Of a stretch of DNA of 64,000 bases, positions 30,900 through 50,490 are shown in pieces (positions within the stretch are counted from its first letter, which is position 1; each line of letters starts with the position of its first letter). Origin of the DNA: Diphasiastrum complanatum (taxonomy: Eukaryota; Streptophyta; Lycopodiopsida; Lycopodiales; Lycopodiaceae); the NCBI GenBank assembly GCA_029204225.1, contig CM055097.1, positions 8,327,411-8,391,410 on the forward strand, given 5' to 3'. The notes below the pieces were generated by a model, which had not been told where the DNA came from, did not search any database, and worked only from the letters and a program-made list of their open reading frames with translations. A program made the translations under genes and the position numbers.

Positions 30900-33745
30900 A
30901 TCCTAAAAGCTGTATATACTTATATCACAAAACCAAAAAAAAAAAAAAAAGGCTCGAATTTTCAAGCAAAAGATCGAAATTCAGAATCGGATTTTCCCAA
31001 CTCCAGATCGCGAATACTTGATATCAAAAATATGTTTTAATCAGAGCTCTACTAATCTGATATCATTCGATACTTCCACATTATCATTGTTTTACGACAT
31101 GATATCACAGCATGTGATTCAGTAATCTACATTTCTATTGCAGATTATCAGTCTTGTTTCTCCAAGACGTCACTCTTGCAAGTGCGTAGCCAACAGTATT
31201 TCGATATTGTTGTTTTTATTAACGATCTCGCTCTCTTTGCCAGAATGGATCCGTCTTCTAGGATTTTGATGTAGTGATGACTCTATTATCGAGTCTACCT
31301 TATGCCTATGAAACTTGGGTCATGGCTATTTCGACCCAACAACATCTCACTCTATTAAGAGTAATTTCGATGCTACTTCAAGAGGAGATTAGAAGAAATG
31401 CATCCTCCTCTTACTCATGATCGGATCCTCAAGCTCTATATTCAAAGAAAAATCAGAAGTTTAGATCCAAGAGATCTACAAAGTCGGACTATTTTGACAA
31501 GAAGAGCAACATGCAACTTGGATTGAATCCAGGGACTTCATCATTCCAGCCAATGCAAAAACTATTCTACAAATATTGTAAGAGGACTGGCCATCTCATC
31601 AAGGACTATAGAACTTTGAAATATAACAATGAAAAGAATAAGCAGTTCCAACAACAAACAAATGCTGCGACAACCAGTCACTCGATCCAACAACAAGAGG
31701 AAGATGAAGTAGCCTTCATAACCAAAGTTGGAGAACATCAGGATATCGATTCCTGGTATTTGGACTCCGGAGCAACACAACATATGACTCACCATCGAGA
31801 TTGGTTCCAAGACTAGAAATCATTCACCCATTCTAGAGTTGTGCAACTTGGAGACAACTCATCTCATTCCATCAAGGGTGAAGGAACAGTCCATTGTTCT
31901 TCACATTCCAAATCTTACCAAAAATTTGCTTTCAATAAGCAGAATCACTGATTTTGGTTGTAGGGTCAAATTTGATACAGAGGGCTGCACCATTCTTGAC
32001 AAGTCTAGAAAAGTTTTAGCTTTTGGTAGAATATGTGGCTATCTTTACAAGCTTAGTCACTACTATTCTACAGATAGTCAAGCTCTTCACACTTCTACTT
32101 CGGAATTGACTGATATGTTATGGCATTTCAGATTAGGCCATTTAAATTTCAATAGTATTCAACAAATGTCAAATCAAAATTTAGTGCAAGATCTTCCATC
32201 TATTAGCAAATTGACTTCTCCTTGTGAAAGTTGTATTATCAATAAACATGCTAGAATCCATTCATTTTCGCTTCAGTTCATTCTTCTAGAGATTTTCTAG
32301 ATCTTGTACATAGTGACATTTGTGGCTTGATGCAGACTAGCTCCACAAGGGAGCCCTCTATTTCCTAACATGTATTGATGAGAACTGTCACCTATTTTCT
32401 AAAGAATAAATCCGAAGCATTCAAATTAATCAAATAGTTCAAAGCATTTCTTGAAATCAGGCTCGGAGAAAAATCAATGTTTCACGTACTGATGGATGGG
32501 GGAATTCATCTCCACCGAATTCAAGGAGTTCTGCAAGGCAATTGGAATAGATCGAATAGTTTAAAATTGATACTGACTCGAACAGTGAGTCAGACCCTCA
32601 ACGAGTCGACTTACATCAGAGGATCGAAGTTCAGCCTAGAAGATCGAACCGATCCAGCGGCCTCCAGCTTGATTTATGAATGATCTAGCCTGTTATTTTG
32701 TGCATGAACCATGCATTGTATCAGAGGCAATGCCAACTCCAGATCTTGATCAATGGAAGGCTGTAATGGACGCAGATTGATCAGAGAATCAAACGTGGAC
32801 TATAACTGAGCTGCCAAAGGATCAAAATCTGATTTCGTGCAAATGGATATTCAAAGTGAAGTATGATGTTAAAGGAAGACTAAAACCGATACAACGCCAG
32901 ATTGGTCGCCAAAGGCTTCTCACAGATCCCAGATCTAGATTATTTTGAGACTTTTAGCCTTGTTGTTAAGCATGCTTCAATTTGATTATTACTTTCCTAT
33001 GCAGCTACAGCCGATCCCGAAGTCCACCAAATGGATGTCCAGATCGATTTCCTCAACTGGACTATTGAAGAGGAGATCTACATGTCGCAGCCAGAGGGAT
33101 ACGAGTTGAAAGGTAAGGAACACCTTGTGTGCAAAATCCACAAGGCTATGTATGGTCTGAAACAGTCACCAAGAGCCTAGTTTCAGAAAATTAATGCATT
33201 TCTGATCGAGAATGACTTTATTCCAAACTCGGCAGACTCAAATGTCTATTTCAAGTCTGCCTACTATGTACGTACATTTACAGATACAATGACGGCTATC
33301 TAATGCAGGACGGCTGCAATTAATTAAAGTAGATAAATTTCATGCTTTCAATGTACTGATCATTGACATGCAATCATCAATGTATAAAGTCAGCGCCCTG
33401 ATCAGATAAGTATCATTTTGTAGGTATTATTCTGTAGCCAGTATTTTTTCCAAGCAACAATCGATCAGCTAAAGCCTATTTTTGCTCTCACTCTATTTTG
33501 CTTCAAGCTCTTGTACTCATTTTTCAATCAATCAGAGTGCAATTTTTGTCTACACTACTGCTTTGTTCTATTGCGCATTGTTAATGTTCATTTATCTTAA
33601 TTATTGTTGCTAACTGACGCACTTTCGATCCGCAACCATCCGTTGCTAAAATTTCACAGCTATTTCACACATTTCGAACGTGTTATCAGAGTCTATTTTA
33701 ATCAAAACTCTACTAATCCGATATCAACCAATACTTCCACATTAT
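30900..33745 (+). mobile_element. Ty1/copia retrotransposon, decayed and internally deleted
   Basis: Order on the plus strand: gag end (about 31265-31420, MTLLSSLPYAYETWVMAIS in a broken frame), a zinc knuckle with its first Cys lost (FYKYCKRTGHLIKDY, 31570), protease (SWYLDSGATQHMTHH, 31755), GAG-pre-integrase (LWHFRLGHLNFNSIQQMS...CESC, 32120-32235), and a short integrase piece. Then a deletion jumps to the RT (ISCKWIFKVKYDVKGRLK..., HQMDVQIDFLNW, MYGLKQSPRA; 32790-33185). The YVDD region and RNase H are missing. A segment TTTTAATCA(G/A)A(G/A)CTCTACTAATC...CACATTATCA recurs at 31036-31100 and 33698-33765, suggesting repeated leader/LTR-border sequence. Many stops; non-functional. Confidence 0.85.
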
Positions 33746-33759
33746 CACCATTTTATGAT

Positions 33760-34550
33760 AGTTCTTGTCCTTAGTACATGACAAAGCTCATCTAGTGATT
33801 TAGTTCGGCCAACCTTGAGTGTGAGACATTTGAATTGCTCTAGTCCAATCCCCTAGTGATAAAATTGATCCCTACAACTTGATATAGCTCCAATTTGACA
33901 TCTATCACTTGATGCCTATGTTGTAAGATACCTTGATTTTGACCCTTGTCAATCAACATAACTCATTGATAGATTGAAATTGACCATTTGCAATTATAGG
34001 ATTAGATTGGCTACTTTTGTTTGTGTATCAATGAGTTTAATCCATATCACTACAAAGGGTCCCATTTTATTTTCTATCACTCAACTTGATTTTGTCCTGT
34101 ATCATCAAATATTGCTGGATTGAATCCTAGGAATTTCATGTTTACAACATTCACACCAATCAAATTGTATGCATATTACCCAACAAAATTCGATTTTGAT
34201 GCTTGACATGTAGTTGTGATCACTATCACTTGATATATTTAATTGAGTCATGTAATTTGAACATTTTTGAGTTTAGGACATCTGAATTGCTCAAGTTCAA
34301 ACTTGACCTGTGTCACTCAATGTATCATAGATTTATTGTCTGTCACCTCATATATCTTCACTTCGATGTATATCACTTGAGATAGTTTAATGCCAAACTT
34401 GTGTTTTGGATCTTTATCAATCGACACATCCCATTGAGTGATTGAAATCAAGATTGCAGATCGGGTAATCAAACTTAAGAACCATCAAGTTTGGAAATTT
34501 AGATGTAACAAATTTCATGCATATCTTGAGGTACTTTGAATTTGATGACT
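33760..34550. repeat. Degenerate satellite (right part)
   Basis: TATCACTTGATATAGCTCCAATTTG-type units continue from the left part beyond the copia insertion. There is no gene. Confidence 0.55.
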
Positions 34551-34648
34551 GGGACCTGGAGGTTTAAAATTTTTCCACCAAAAATCATAGAGGGTCATTG
34601 CTTTTTAACAATCCATACCAAGTGGAGTAAAGTAACATTGGGTACCAT

Positions 34649-37106
<2,458 letters not shown>

Positions 37107-37130
37107 CCACAACTAGCAAAGTTTCTCAAG

Positions 37131-37168
37131 GGGCAGTTAGCACCCCTGAGATGGAGTGCTAACTGCCC
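37131..37168. other. Perfect 13-bp hairpin at the element's internal border
   Basis: GGGCAGTTAGCAC pairs with GTGCTAACTGCCC across a 12-base loop. The equivalent hairpin in copy 2 (43068-43106) keeps the shape with a compensatory change. Confidence 0.7.
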
Positions 37169-37199
37169 ACCAAAAGAAATTTAGCATTTTTTGGTAAAG

Positions 37200-39050
37200 T
37201 AAACTTGAGCCTAGGGAACAAATCGTGTAGAAACTGGTTGTTTAAAACTTATACAATCTTCCTCTCATGAAGCCATTATTTTGAAAAGCAAGAACAATGT
37301 TCTTGACCTCATCCATAAAGGTATCATGTTAGCTACAACAGTACATGGCAGCAATAATTTGAGCGACAATCACTTTATACGAGTTCCTAATCGGCCTATT
37401 GGCAGTTAAGTGTATATACTAAAAAAATGAAAACGGAAGTTCTCATCTCTTGTCAAATTTTTTCATATAAAACTTTCTTGATAAAGAATCAAAGGTAGTG
37501 GTAATATTCAAAAAATTAACTGTGTTATCCAAAGCGTCTTCTTTTTCTATAGTGAGGTACTCCAAGGGATAGATCCATAAGGCATTATCATCGATACAAG
37601 GTTACTCCTTGTCTAGAAATACAAGAGCATTTGTGTTGTTTATGAAACAAATATCATAATATGATAGAAAGTATGCTTGAAGGCACGTAGGTATTCCACT
37701 TTTCCAAGCATGGCCAGTCTTTTCCTAAAATGTATTTCAAAAAATGACAGATACCAGTTACACCAAGTAGGGGAACATGCAAAACCCATAGGAATACCAC
37801 GGACCTGTTTCCAAGTCCTATTTTCTATTCTTATTATGCAATTGTCATTCAGTATATCATTATACTGACAAAGAGGTTCTATGTCAGTCTGATTGGTCAC
37901 CCATTTCCAGTCAAATTGCTTAAGGCTTGATTTCCACTGATAGGCAAGTTTTTTGTTTTTACAAGACTTGAATGCATACCTTATCATTTTCCATATTATT
38001 ATTTTTAGCCCATCCGGACCATTAAGAGAAATATTTTGATAGCATTTTGCAATGTTAGTGGACCACATGGAAGTGATTTTGTTAGGCACATTAAGATAAA
38101 ATTCAGTGGATGAGTCGCATTGCCAGAATAGGTTAGTATCCACATTATTAGGATACTCCGGTATGAAGTTGTCTTAAGGCCTGCTCTCTCCATAAGGAGA
38201 GGAGTCAATATACCAAGAGCTCTAGAAATAAATGTGGCCACCTTTGAAAAATAGCAGTCATGTGCATTTGTAATCCATCTGAATGCGTTTTTGTGTGCTT
38301 TGAAAGTACAAAGTAAGAAAGGTAATTCTTCTTTCCCTATCAGAAAATCAGGTATTTTAGTAGCAAAAGTATCTTAAATTATAACCATAGCCACATCTAG
38401 TGTATTATCATTTTCATTTGGAAACGGGACAAAATCTGGACTAGACAGTCTAACCAAAGCCAAACTTCTTACAAAGTAGATGCACATAAAACACGGGTTA
38501 TGTTGCGCCTTATCCACACCATTAATGGTAGTAATCCAATTACGTTCATCAATGACATTTGCAAGTTTGTTACTCATAATCCTTTTTCCATGTAGCCACT
38601 TGGTATTTTTCAAAAAGTTTGCAACAGCATCTTTGCAAATCAAGGCATGTTCCATAACAATCTCATGATCAATATATTGATAAGTAGGTAAAAAACTTGC
38701 CAATTCAAACCATCCACGATAAAGTTCTAAAGACACCTCACTTACATCAGATTGGCGCAATGGGATATGATTAAGACCTTTGTTCAACTCATTCTTTAAA
38801 ACTTTGCTTCTAATAATTCCAGTATCCATCGAGACAACATGCCCAAAAATTTCAGAATTGAATTCTTTAAAATGTTATTGTAAGCGCAAGAGTTGTCAAC
38901 ATTGAAATCACAAAAAACTTGAAAGGGTTTATACCATTCATGCTTCAAATGCACCAAATACGATAAGCTTAAAAGTCTCATCAATGTGACCAAGCATCTG
39001 AAGTAAGGTTTCAGCATATAATTGTTTAACATCAATCCTCTCAAAGCATC
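37200..39050 (-). pseudogene. Penelope-type reverse transcriptase, frameshifted
   Basis: Starting on the minus strand, NELNKGLNHIPLRQSD (about 38770) matches the KGLNFIP-type entry of PLE RTs. Then come WKQVRGIPMGFACSPTWCNWYLSFFEI (37750, the GIPMG..SP motif) and, after a frameshift, YYDICFIN (a degenerate YxDD, about 37650). NFLNITTTF and KFDKR-ELPF (37450) correspond to the FLD.. and YDKR..FPF motifs of the thumb. No GIY-YIG endonuclease was recognised downstream, so it may be an endonuclease-less type or too decayed. Cellular telomerase and LINE RTs fit less well. Confidence 0.6.
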
Positions 39051-39149
39051 TGTTATAATAACGTAAATGTTAAAAAAACTTCCCTCTGTCTCTTCTAACC
39101 ACTAGTCGTCGTCTACCAGTATTGCTGACCTCCAATATCCTTGTTTCTT

Positions 39150-40640
39150 CTATGTCTTCCTACACATGGATCAATCACGGTAAAAGTTCAGCTTTCTAAT
39201 AGGAAGATCCCCCTTTCCACCACTATTTTGCCCTTCTTTACCTTTGTTTGGAAAGTACTTCCTCTTCCTCTTATTTCCACTGCCTGATATGACTGAGCTT
39301 GGATTGTTCAGATTGAAGGAACCCATTTTTTTGCTACTATTCTGGAAGTATTTGTCTTGCAAGGTAGAGAAGCTAGGTTTTTTCAAAAGGCGTTCAATTT
39401 TTCGAACGTTTTCAGCATCGCCAAGGTGTGCTTAGCAGTAGGGTTTATGGAAAGTTCAATGACAGCATCAATCATGTATTGTTGGATAAACAGAAAGACA
39501 AGGTGGGACTTGACAACCTCTCTAGCAGGGTTATGCAACCAAAGGAAGAAGGCATTAAGCTAGTTTTGCAGAGACGCACCAGGAAAGAAAATGGAAAGAT
39601 TATTCATTATATACCAGATAGAGTGATCAAACCATATGATAGAAGAATTGTTTTTGCATTTATCATTGCATCTGCACTTAAAGAAGGGTCTTTTCCAGTT
39701 CCAGATTCTAGCTTGATGAAGGTTCATATTATTAAAGCCAGTGTCAAAATGGCCTCTAGTTCTAGCCCAGGTCTGCTCAGAAGGACATCTTGAAGGTTCA
39801 AATCTGCTCATCTTGATAACAATATCAAAGGAAATAGGAGTATCAAAAGAAGGATTCTTACGCAAAGCAGCAAGCTTGCAAGCTTGGACCTCTTCATCAG
39901 TGAGATGAGCAAGAGCGATCCAGAGTTCAATAGAGATAGGTGCAAGGAAGTTGACAGAGGGAAGGCTCCAAAGTTTATAAGTAGTTTTTGTAGATTTAAA
40001 CTCAATGATACGACTAGGTACCAATGGTACTTGGCAACTATTGGCTTGACAAAATTCAAAGGCAGATTGATTTCCCACATCACAGATTTCTTGTGAAAAA
40101 GACTCTAACTAAGAAGCACTATTTTCACCAAGGTCCTCGGTAAAAATCAGAGGGTGTGGTGAAGTAGGAGCAGTAGAAGGCATAGGAGTATCAATAGAGG
40201 AGTCACCATTTTCTTTTTCCAGGCAAGCAAATACTTTCTGAATATGCGTATTACAAAATTTTTTCTCAGCAGCAATTCGTTCAGCATAATTAGAGAGGTC
40301 CATATAAATTTTTTCAATCATGCCAAGAGATTCCTTCTTTTTGATAAAATTCATATAAATATTGATCCAATCCATGATGTATATCAAATCAATAAGGCAA
40401 AGAATTTTTATCATCCGGACTAGCAACATTACAAGTAGTCATATCATAAGCAGTAATCAAATTGTGAACTTCAACAACTTTCTTCATGCAACATATAATG
40501 GTCTGAACAAAAGGACTAGGAGGAGGAAGGGGCTCCCCATAGCCAAGAGTCACCGCATCATGAAACCATCTTGTGGAATACATCATACAACAGACCTTGT
40601 TAGCCATAAAATACAAGTAAAGGTAAAGGTTTGGTGCTAC
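39150..40640 (-). pseudogene. ORF1-like region of the Penelope-like element
   Basis: The main frame (40078-39560) includes ELWIALAHLTDEEVQACKL, SRFEPSRCPSEQTWARTRGHF and a Cys cluster FFKCRCNDKCKN, followed by WFDHSIWYIMNN. The same text recurs in the second unit at 43572-43991, so it is a genuine conserved ORF, though its family is unknown to me. An upstream frame (40429-40109) encodes a helical, Lys/Glu-rich segment. Frameshifts separate the parts. Confidence 0.55.
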
Positions 40641-40688
40641 CCCGACCAAAGGGTAGCCGGGGTGGCATCAGAGATGCTAGAGAGAGAG

Positions 40689-44755
<4,067 letters not shown>

Positions 44756-45149
44756 ATAGAGAGAGATAAATATATCAAAGCTCCTCTTGACAAGTCAAGA
44801 CCAAAACCTTTTAAAATCCTTTATTCATAAACCAACAAGGAAAGACAAGTCATTTATTTGTTTCAAAATGGTTAGTGCTAGTTGGTAGAGTTGTTATGAT
44901 TTGGGCATAGAGGGTGCGTTTGTAAAACTTGAGACCTTTCAAATTTCATACCTCTTTTTATGTATTGAGATATTCATGAATATAAATACAACATCATGCC
45001 TTAGAAATTAAGTTGTATAAGAAATGTAGCAAAATGCAAACGAATAAACAGCTTGGACCAATACATGAGGATTGGGACAAATCCATGCCATACCAACTTT
45101 ATCGTTTTTATTAAAAAAGAACTTTGATCGTGACGTAGAAAGCAAAAAA
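44756..45149. other. Diverged start of a further pseudo-LTR-like segment, then no gene
   Basis: GAGAGAGATAAATATATCAAAGC followed by CTCCTCTTGACAAGTCAAGACC resembles the pseudo-LTR start, but similarity fades within ~100 bp. No gene was seen. Confidence 0.4.
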
Positions 45150-47040
45150 CTCAATAATATGCGCACGTGAAGGGACTTGACTCGAAACCATCAATGAACT
45201 GAATAAAGTGTTGATCCAAAGGTGCTTCTTCAAGTTCACAAATCTTCCACTCTTGAAAGATCACATTTCCATCATTGACAACTTCTTTGGTAGAAAACAA
45301 GTAGACTCTACAATCTTTACTTGAAGAGCAAAACACTACCATTATTCTTATCATTGAAATAGGATAATCTTTGGTCCTTACATTGGAATGATCATGCACA
45401 GAGCATGTGGATCCAAAGATTTCCAATACAAATGATGTTTCATCTTTTATGACTCTATTCAAACTATTACAAAAATAGTTATCCAATGAAATTGCTTTAT
45501 CAACAACAAATGTAGATTTCAAAGTATCTCATTTCATTGTCTTGTCATACAAAGTAATAAACACCATGAATCTTAAAGGTAAGAAACAAGTCACCTCATG
45601 TCTACTACTACTTTCCAAAAAGTATTCAAAGATAGTAGACTCTCCAATGCTCACCACCCTTGCAAGATGCACACTTGAATGGACAATTTGCACTTGGCCA
45701 TTGTCATTGAGGACTCCCTTGGAACTCTCATGCTTTGAGGCTGATCCTCAAGATCTTCCTCCTTTTGATGCTCCTCCTCAATGCAAGCAAGATCACACTT
45801 TGCCAAGATCTCCTCTTGAGTGATCTCCTCCTTTGCCAAGCTCATTTTTTCAAAAGCAACACTAGCTTCCAACGTAAACAATCTTCCATGTTTAAATCCC
45901 TTTGCAATGCAAACATCATTCTTCAAGATGAAGCAAACACCATGCTTAAAGTGAACATCCAAACCACTTTCTAAGAGTAGACCAACACTAAGCATATTCT
46001 TGGTGATTGATGGTACATAAAGGACATTTTCTAGATCCATGCATTTTGAGAATTCTAGATACAAAGAGATGGTGCCAACACCATCTATCCTACACTCTTC
46101 ATCATTTGCAGTAAAGACAAACTTTTTAGCATCATTGAAAGAGTGTAAGGTTGAGAAAAAGTCCTTTTCACAAGACATGTGGGAGCTAGCCCCACTGTCA
46201 ATCCACCAATTTTCTCTTGAATTGCTATTGCTTGTTGGTGAGGATGTAGATGCCATCAAGAATACATCTACTTTATCCTCCTCCTCCTCCTTTGCAAGGT
46301 TTCTTTATTTGTCCTCCTACACTTGTGCTCTTAGCTTCTTGTAGCATTCAGATGCATAATGCCCATTCTTTCCACAAAAGAAGCATTTTTGCTTTGACTT
46401 GTCCTTTGAGCTTGATGCATCATCCTCTTCTTTGGCCTCCTTTGGATGCTTCTTCTTTCCATTGGTCTTCTTTTTGCCCTTGAATGAGAAATTGGCTTTC
46501 TCATCACCATCATGCAAAGACAAGGAACTCATCCTAGATTTTGCATGGAGCATCCTACACTCTTCAGCCACTAATACACTGTGAAGTTTTTCTATAGTTG
46601 GCAAAGTGTCTTGGATGGCAAAACTTTGGACCAAATTTGCAAAGTCATCTCCTAGACCATTAAGAACAATTTGTACAAGCTCTCTTTAGCACTAGTACAT
46701 GCTGATACTTATCTCAACAAATCATTGCTCACATTCATCTTCACACAATGAAGTGCAAGCCTAGATCTCTTCTTGTATCTAGCTAACTCTTGTGCACCTA
46801 GAGGTTCATCTTCATCTTCAATCAAAAACTCATAAAGGTCTTGGAGCACCAAGAGTGACTCCATCCTAACCTTCCAAATAGCATAATTTGTAGAAGTCAA
46901 TCTCTCACTAGCTTCTAGAAGGTATGCTCCAACAGATCCCATCTTGCTAATGACTTCTACAAACAAGAAATAGATTTGATTGACTTGAAACTCACAAAGG
47001 TCCCACACTTGCAGTGTTTCACTCAAATTTGATTTCTAAT
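45150..47040 (-). mobile_element. Ty1/copia retrotransposon (5' half), internally deleted
   Basis: Gag start at about 46960-46790 (LTSTNYAIWKVRMESLLVLQDLYEFL), UBN2 remnant and KLHSVLVAEECRMLH, zinc knuckle CFFCGKNGHYASEC (46350), and protease WWIDSGASSHMS with the following ENVLYVPSITKNMLSVG (46210-46000). The protease frame then fades, and the next recognisable text is the integrase tail (FGSTCSVHDHS, YLFSTKEVVNDGNVIFQEW; 45450-45250), so the integrase core is deleted. There is no RT; the element is truncated at 45150. Confidence 0.85.
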
Positions 47041-47300
47041 CCAACAAATGGACTTATAATCACATTTCTATCACTCCCTCACAAAGCTGGAATGAAGATA
47101 AGATGAAGTGAAAACTACTTTCAAACAAATCTTGTCAAAAAATGGATTTGATTGTCTCTAGAAACTCAATAAGGTCTCTCTCTTGTAGTTTTTCACTCAA
47201 ATTAGATTTCTAATCCAACAAATGGACTTATAATCTCAGTTCTAGCACTCCCTCACAAAGTTGGAATGAAGATAAGATGATGTGAAATCTACTTACAATC
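47033..47300. repeat. Direct repeat, 174-bp period
   Basis: TTTCTAATCCAACAAATGGAC at 47033 recurs at 47207 with its flanks (TCACTCCCTCACAAAG...GGAATGAAGATAAGATGA). It lies in the untranslated leader of the copia element. Confidence 0.75.
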
Positions 47301-47736
47301 AAATCTTGCCAATTTTGGCTATTTTTGGACAAAAAAAATGACTTAATCTCTTCCTTCCTTCTTGGTGTACTTTCAATACCTGTTTTTAACCTTAATAGGA
47401 CTTGAACTCAGCCTAGATTAATTAGATTCCATGAAACAAATTCAAATCTAATCAATGGCAAATGATCTTGGTAGATTATCCTAGGATCTCTACCAAAAAT
47501 TACACCAACAGCTCACAAATTGATTTTTTTTGGATCAAATGAATACCATGCATTAAATGTAGGTTCAGAGGTGCCCACACATGTGGACAGTACGGATTTG
47601 GACCCCTACCAAGTTTGGGATCAAATCTCCTCACCAAAATCAAGATTCTAGCTTGCCCTCTCAATACTAGCTTTTAGCACCAAAACTTGCTAAAAATGGA
47701 TTTGCATTAGATCAATGGCTTATGCTCTTGTACTTG

Positions 47737-47748
47737 GCTCTGATACCA
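47737..47748 (-). other. Primer binding site (initiator-Met tRNA type)
   Basis: The minus strand reads TGGTATCAGAGC. The LTR is expected to begin just right of it, at TGTGAAAG (about 47749). Confidence 0.85.
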
Positions 47749-49508
47749 TGTGAAAGTACTGTACTTTAGGACCATAAATGGATCTACAAAAGATCCACAA
47801 GAGTGATTGGATGCTTGCTTAACAATCTATCAAAAAACTAGTCATCAAAAAGTTGATCTAGATTGGCAATTTGACAAACAACAACATTAACAATCAAAAG
47901 CATTGACAAACATTGAAATCCAAGCCCACAAATGTACTACAGGCTTTAGTACGGCCTTCAACCTAAGAAACAAGTAGAAATTGATTTGGTTTCATTTGGA
48001 TCACAAAAACTCAATGTACATAGTGAACTAGCTTGAGATTGCCAATGAGCTCCAAAATTTTTCTATCTTTTCACTATGGGAGCTTGGAATACATAGCAAA
48101 TTCGACTTCCTTCTTGAAGTTAGGTGGATTTCCATCATGTAATAAGGAAGTTAACTCACCCTTCTTGCCCTAAAATGAAACCCTAGCCTAGATCCTAGAG
48201 TTATGCTTGGTAGGTAGCTAGTTGGTCAAATTTTCACCTTAAACTTAGGTGTAAGTCCTATAAAGTAGGGATGACCACCAAATAGACATGACCAACTCTC
48301 TTGACTTGACCTAACCTATATTAGGAGTGGGTTGCCATGTGGCATCTTGGCATTACATGTGTGGAATCCAATTATACACAATATTTACAAAGTTCTACAT
48401 GGTTTTTGATCAAGCTAGATTTGCCAATTTTTGGCAATTCTTCACAGAGATCATTAGGAATCAATCTGCTTATTTATAGTAGTCTCTCACGCTGTCACCA
48501 AACTCGTTATGCTTCTCTTTTTTTCAAAAAAAAACGGAAGGACTGAAGTATGCATAAAGTACTCACCTGAATAGTAGACGTAAATGATTCTTGTGAGGCG
48601 ATCATGTTTGCATTTGATTGTATTTGAGAAACGTTTACTTTCGTATCCATTTCTATGTATAGTATTTACACAGTCACACGCATTAAAAGAATGTCATTTA
48701 TACGGTTTGTTAGCCACACTTCTATAATTGTAAAGTAATTCATAGCTCTTGCATGGTGAAGAGCGAGAGAATTGAGAGCAATATACATACCTTATATTTG
48801 TTGTCTATCGGAACTTATCAGTATGATTATGTTCTTCGTACTATCTTTTGCTATTTTGCTGATAAACTGTGACAGACAGAAATCGTGGCAAAAAACATCA
48901 AAAATCATCTCATTGTAAAGAGCTCTTCATAGTAACAAAAAGAGAACGGTATATGGCATTTTGGCATTCCATCGCTAGAAAAGGGGTTTGGCATTTCGCG
49001 AATAAATCATCTGCAAATTTTATATCTTTTGATGGTTTATACCTGAGTTTAGTGTTTTTGAATTACGTCAAATTGATAGCACATGGCATGCTACATTGTT
49101 TTTAGATTTTTAAAATTTATTCTACTTCGCTTTTGGGGGTGAAATTATTTGTATACTTCATTATCATGGTGTTTATTTTCTTACTAGCTAAAAGATATGT
49201 CTGCAAATCATGTTGTTTACGAATTGTACATAGTATGCTATATCATTGAGAACGCGGAAAACTTAATCACTTTAATTTTACATGTATCAAGCTAAAACAT
49301 TTTTGTCTACTGCCAAGGATTGATGTATGACCATACATTAAAAGACATGATGGTTTGTGTCCAAGCCTATGTTAGGTACCATAAAATCAACGGTGGTAAA
49401 AAAAAAAACATTTTTATTGTATGTTCTAGATGGAGGCTATAACTTAACTATTAAGCTTATGCTGAGATGATGAAATAATAGAATATTTTTATTTTTATTT
49501 TTATTTAA
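47749..49508. other. Probable 5' LTR remainder, then AT-rich intergenic DNA
   Basis: From 47749 this should be the 5' LTR of the copia element; its outer end could not be fixed because no 3' LTR is present. From about 48540 onward the DNA is AT-rich without a supported gene. Confidence 0.35.
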
Positions 49509-49863
49509 TTTGATTAAGGCAATGTATTCTACATGAAAAATGGAGCATTTTTGCTTTTTGGATCATCTCAATCCAAGCAATATTAAGAAATTTGTCGCCC
49601 TTCAAAGTTTTTTAAGCTAATTTTTTTTTTTCTTGGAGCTTGAAAGGAATAGCATGTCGGCGTGCTACCAATTTAAGCTTTTAGTCTTTAACTCAAATTG
49701 ATAGCACGCCGGCGTGCTACCCCTTTTAGATTCCAAGGGAAAAATGTTTTATAGTTTAAAAAACGTTGAACTGTCATAACTTTCTTACTATTGCTCGGAT
49801 TGAGATGGTCCAAAAAGCAAAAGTGCTCCATTTTTTTATGTAGAATACAATGGTACAATCAAA
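49509..49863. mobile_element. Foldback/MITE-like hairpin, ~165-bp imperfect arms
   Basis: The left arm (49509-49685) and the reverse complement of the right arm (49863-49700) align along their length: TTTGATT, GTATTCTACAT, ATGGAGCA-TTTTGCTTTTTGGA, CATCTCAATCC, AGCAATA-TAAGAAA, and GTTTTTTAA. The apex region holds TAGCACGCCGGCGTGCTA (49702-49719), itself a perfect 18-bp palindrome, with the variant AGCATGTCGGCGTGCT (49651-49666) in the other arm. It encodes no protein. It could be a foldback transposon or a transcribed hairpin locus. Confidence 0.75.
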
Positions 49864-50079
49864 GTTAGTTTTTATCTAATATAAAACGATTATATATAAA
49901 GCCTATATATCTGATAGCATACCATGTGCCATGAAATTTTAGAAATCATTTGTAAAAAAAACTCGCAAAACTCGCAAAGAATTTACTCGCAGATTGTCAA
50001 AACCCCTGAAAAAACAGCGATAATGCACCTCAAATAGTCTTGTGCAAGTGTAGCATCTTATAACTAGAACATAAAGTAG

Positions 50080-50490
50080 AAGTATCGCTAATATAGTAGC
50101 GATGGAGTATCATGTATATTCAAAAGTTTACTATCTGTAGTATATACTACAGAACGTAAGCAATGCTGCTAATGAATCAGGCAACGATGAACTCCTTACT
50201 AGTGTCTAGCCGCGATGGAGTGCATACTAGCATTCTACAGCGATGGTTTGCTTTATCATATATGAGCAACAATAAGATATGATAATGATAATCTAGGTAG
50301 CAATACACCAAATCCCTGCAGCGATGGCTAGCAAGTATGTATTGCTTAAAACATTCAACATCAAATGATAGTGATGCCCTACTGATAGCGATGGGATGCT
50401 ATTCAACAATTTATGATAGCGATTTTACTATCTATCCACGATTCTGGCCGCGATGGCTAGTAATAATGCTAGCATCGATGGATAGCATGC
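50080..50490. repeat. Degenerate array of GCGATGG-containing units
   Basis: AGCGATGG, CGCGATGG, ATCGATGG and similar motifs recur at roughly 30-60 bp intervals amid CTAGCAAT/ATACTAGC text (for example near 50098, 50210, 50239, 50321, 50386, 50452 and 50475). Confidence 0.5.
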
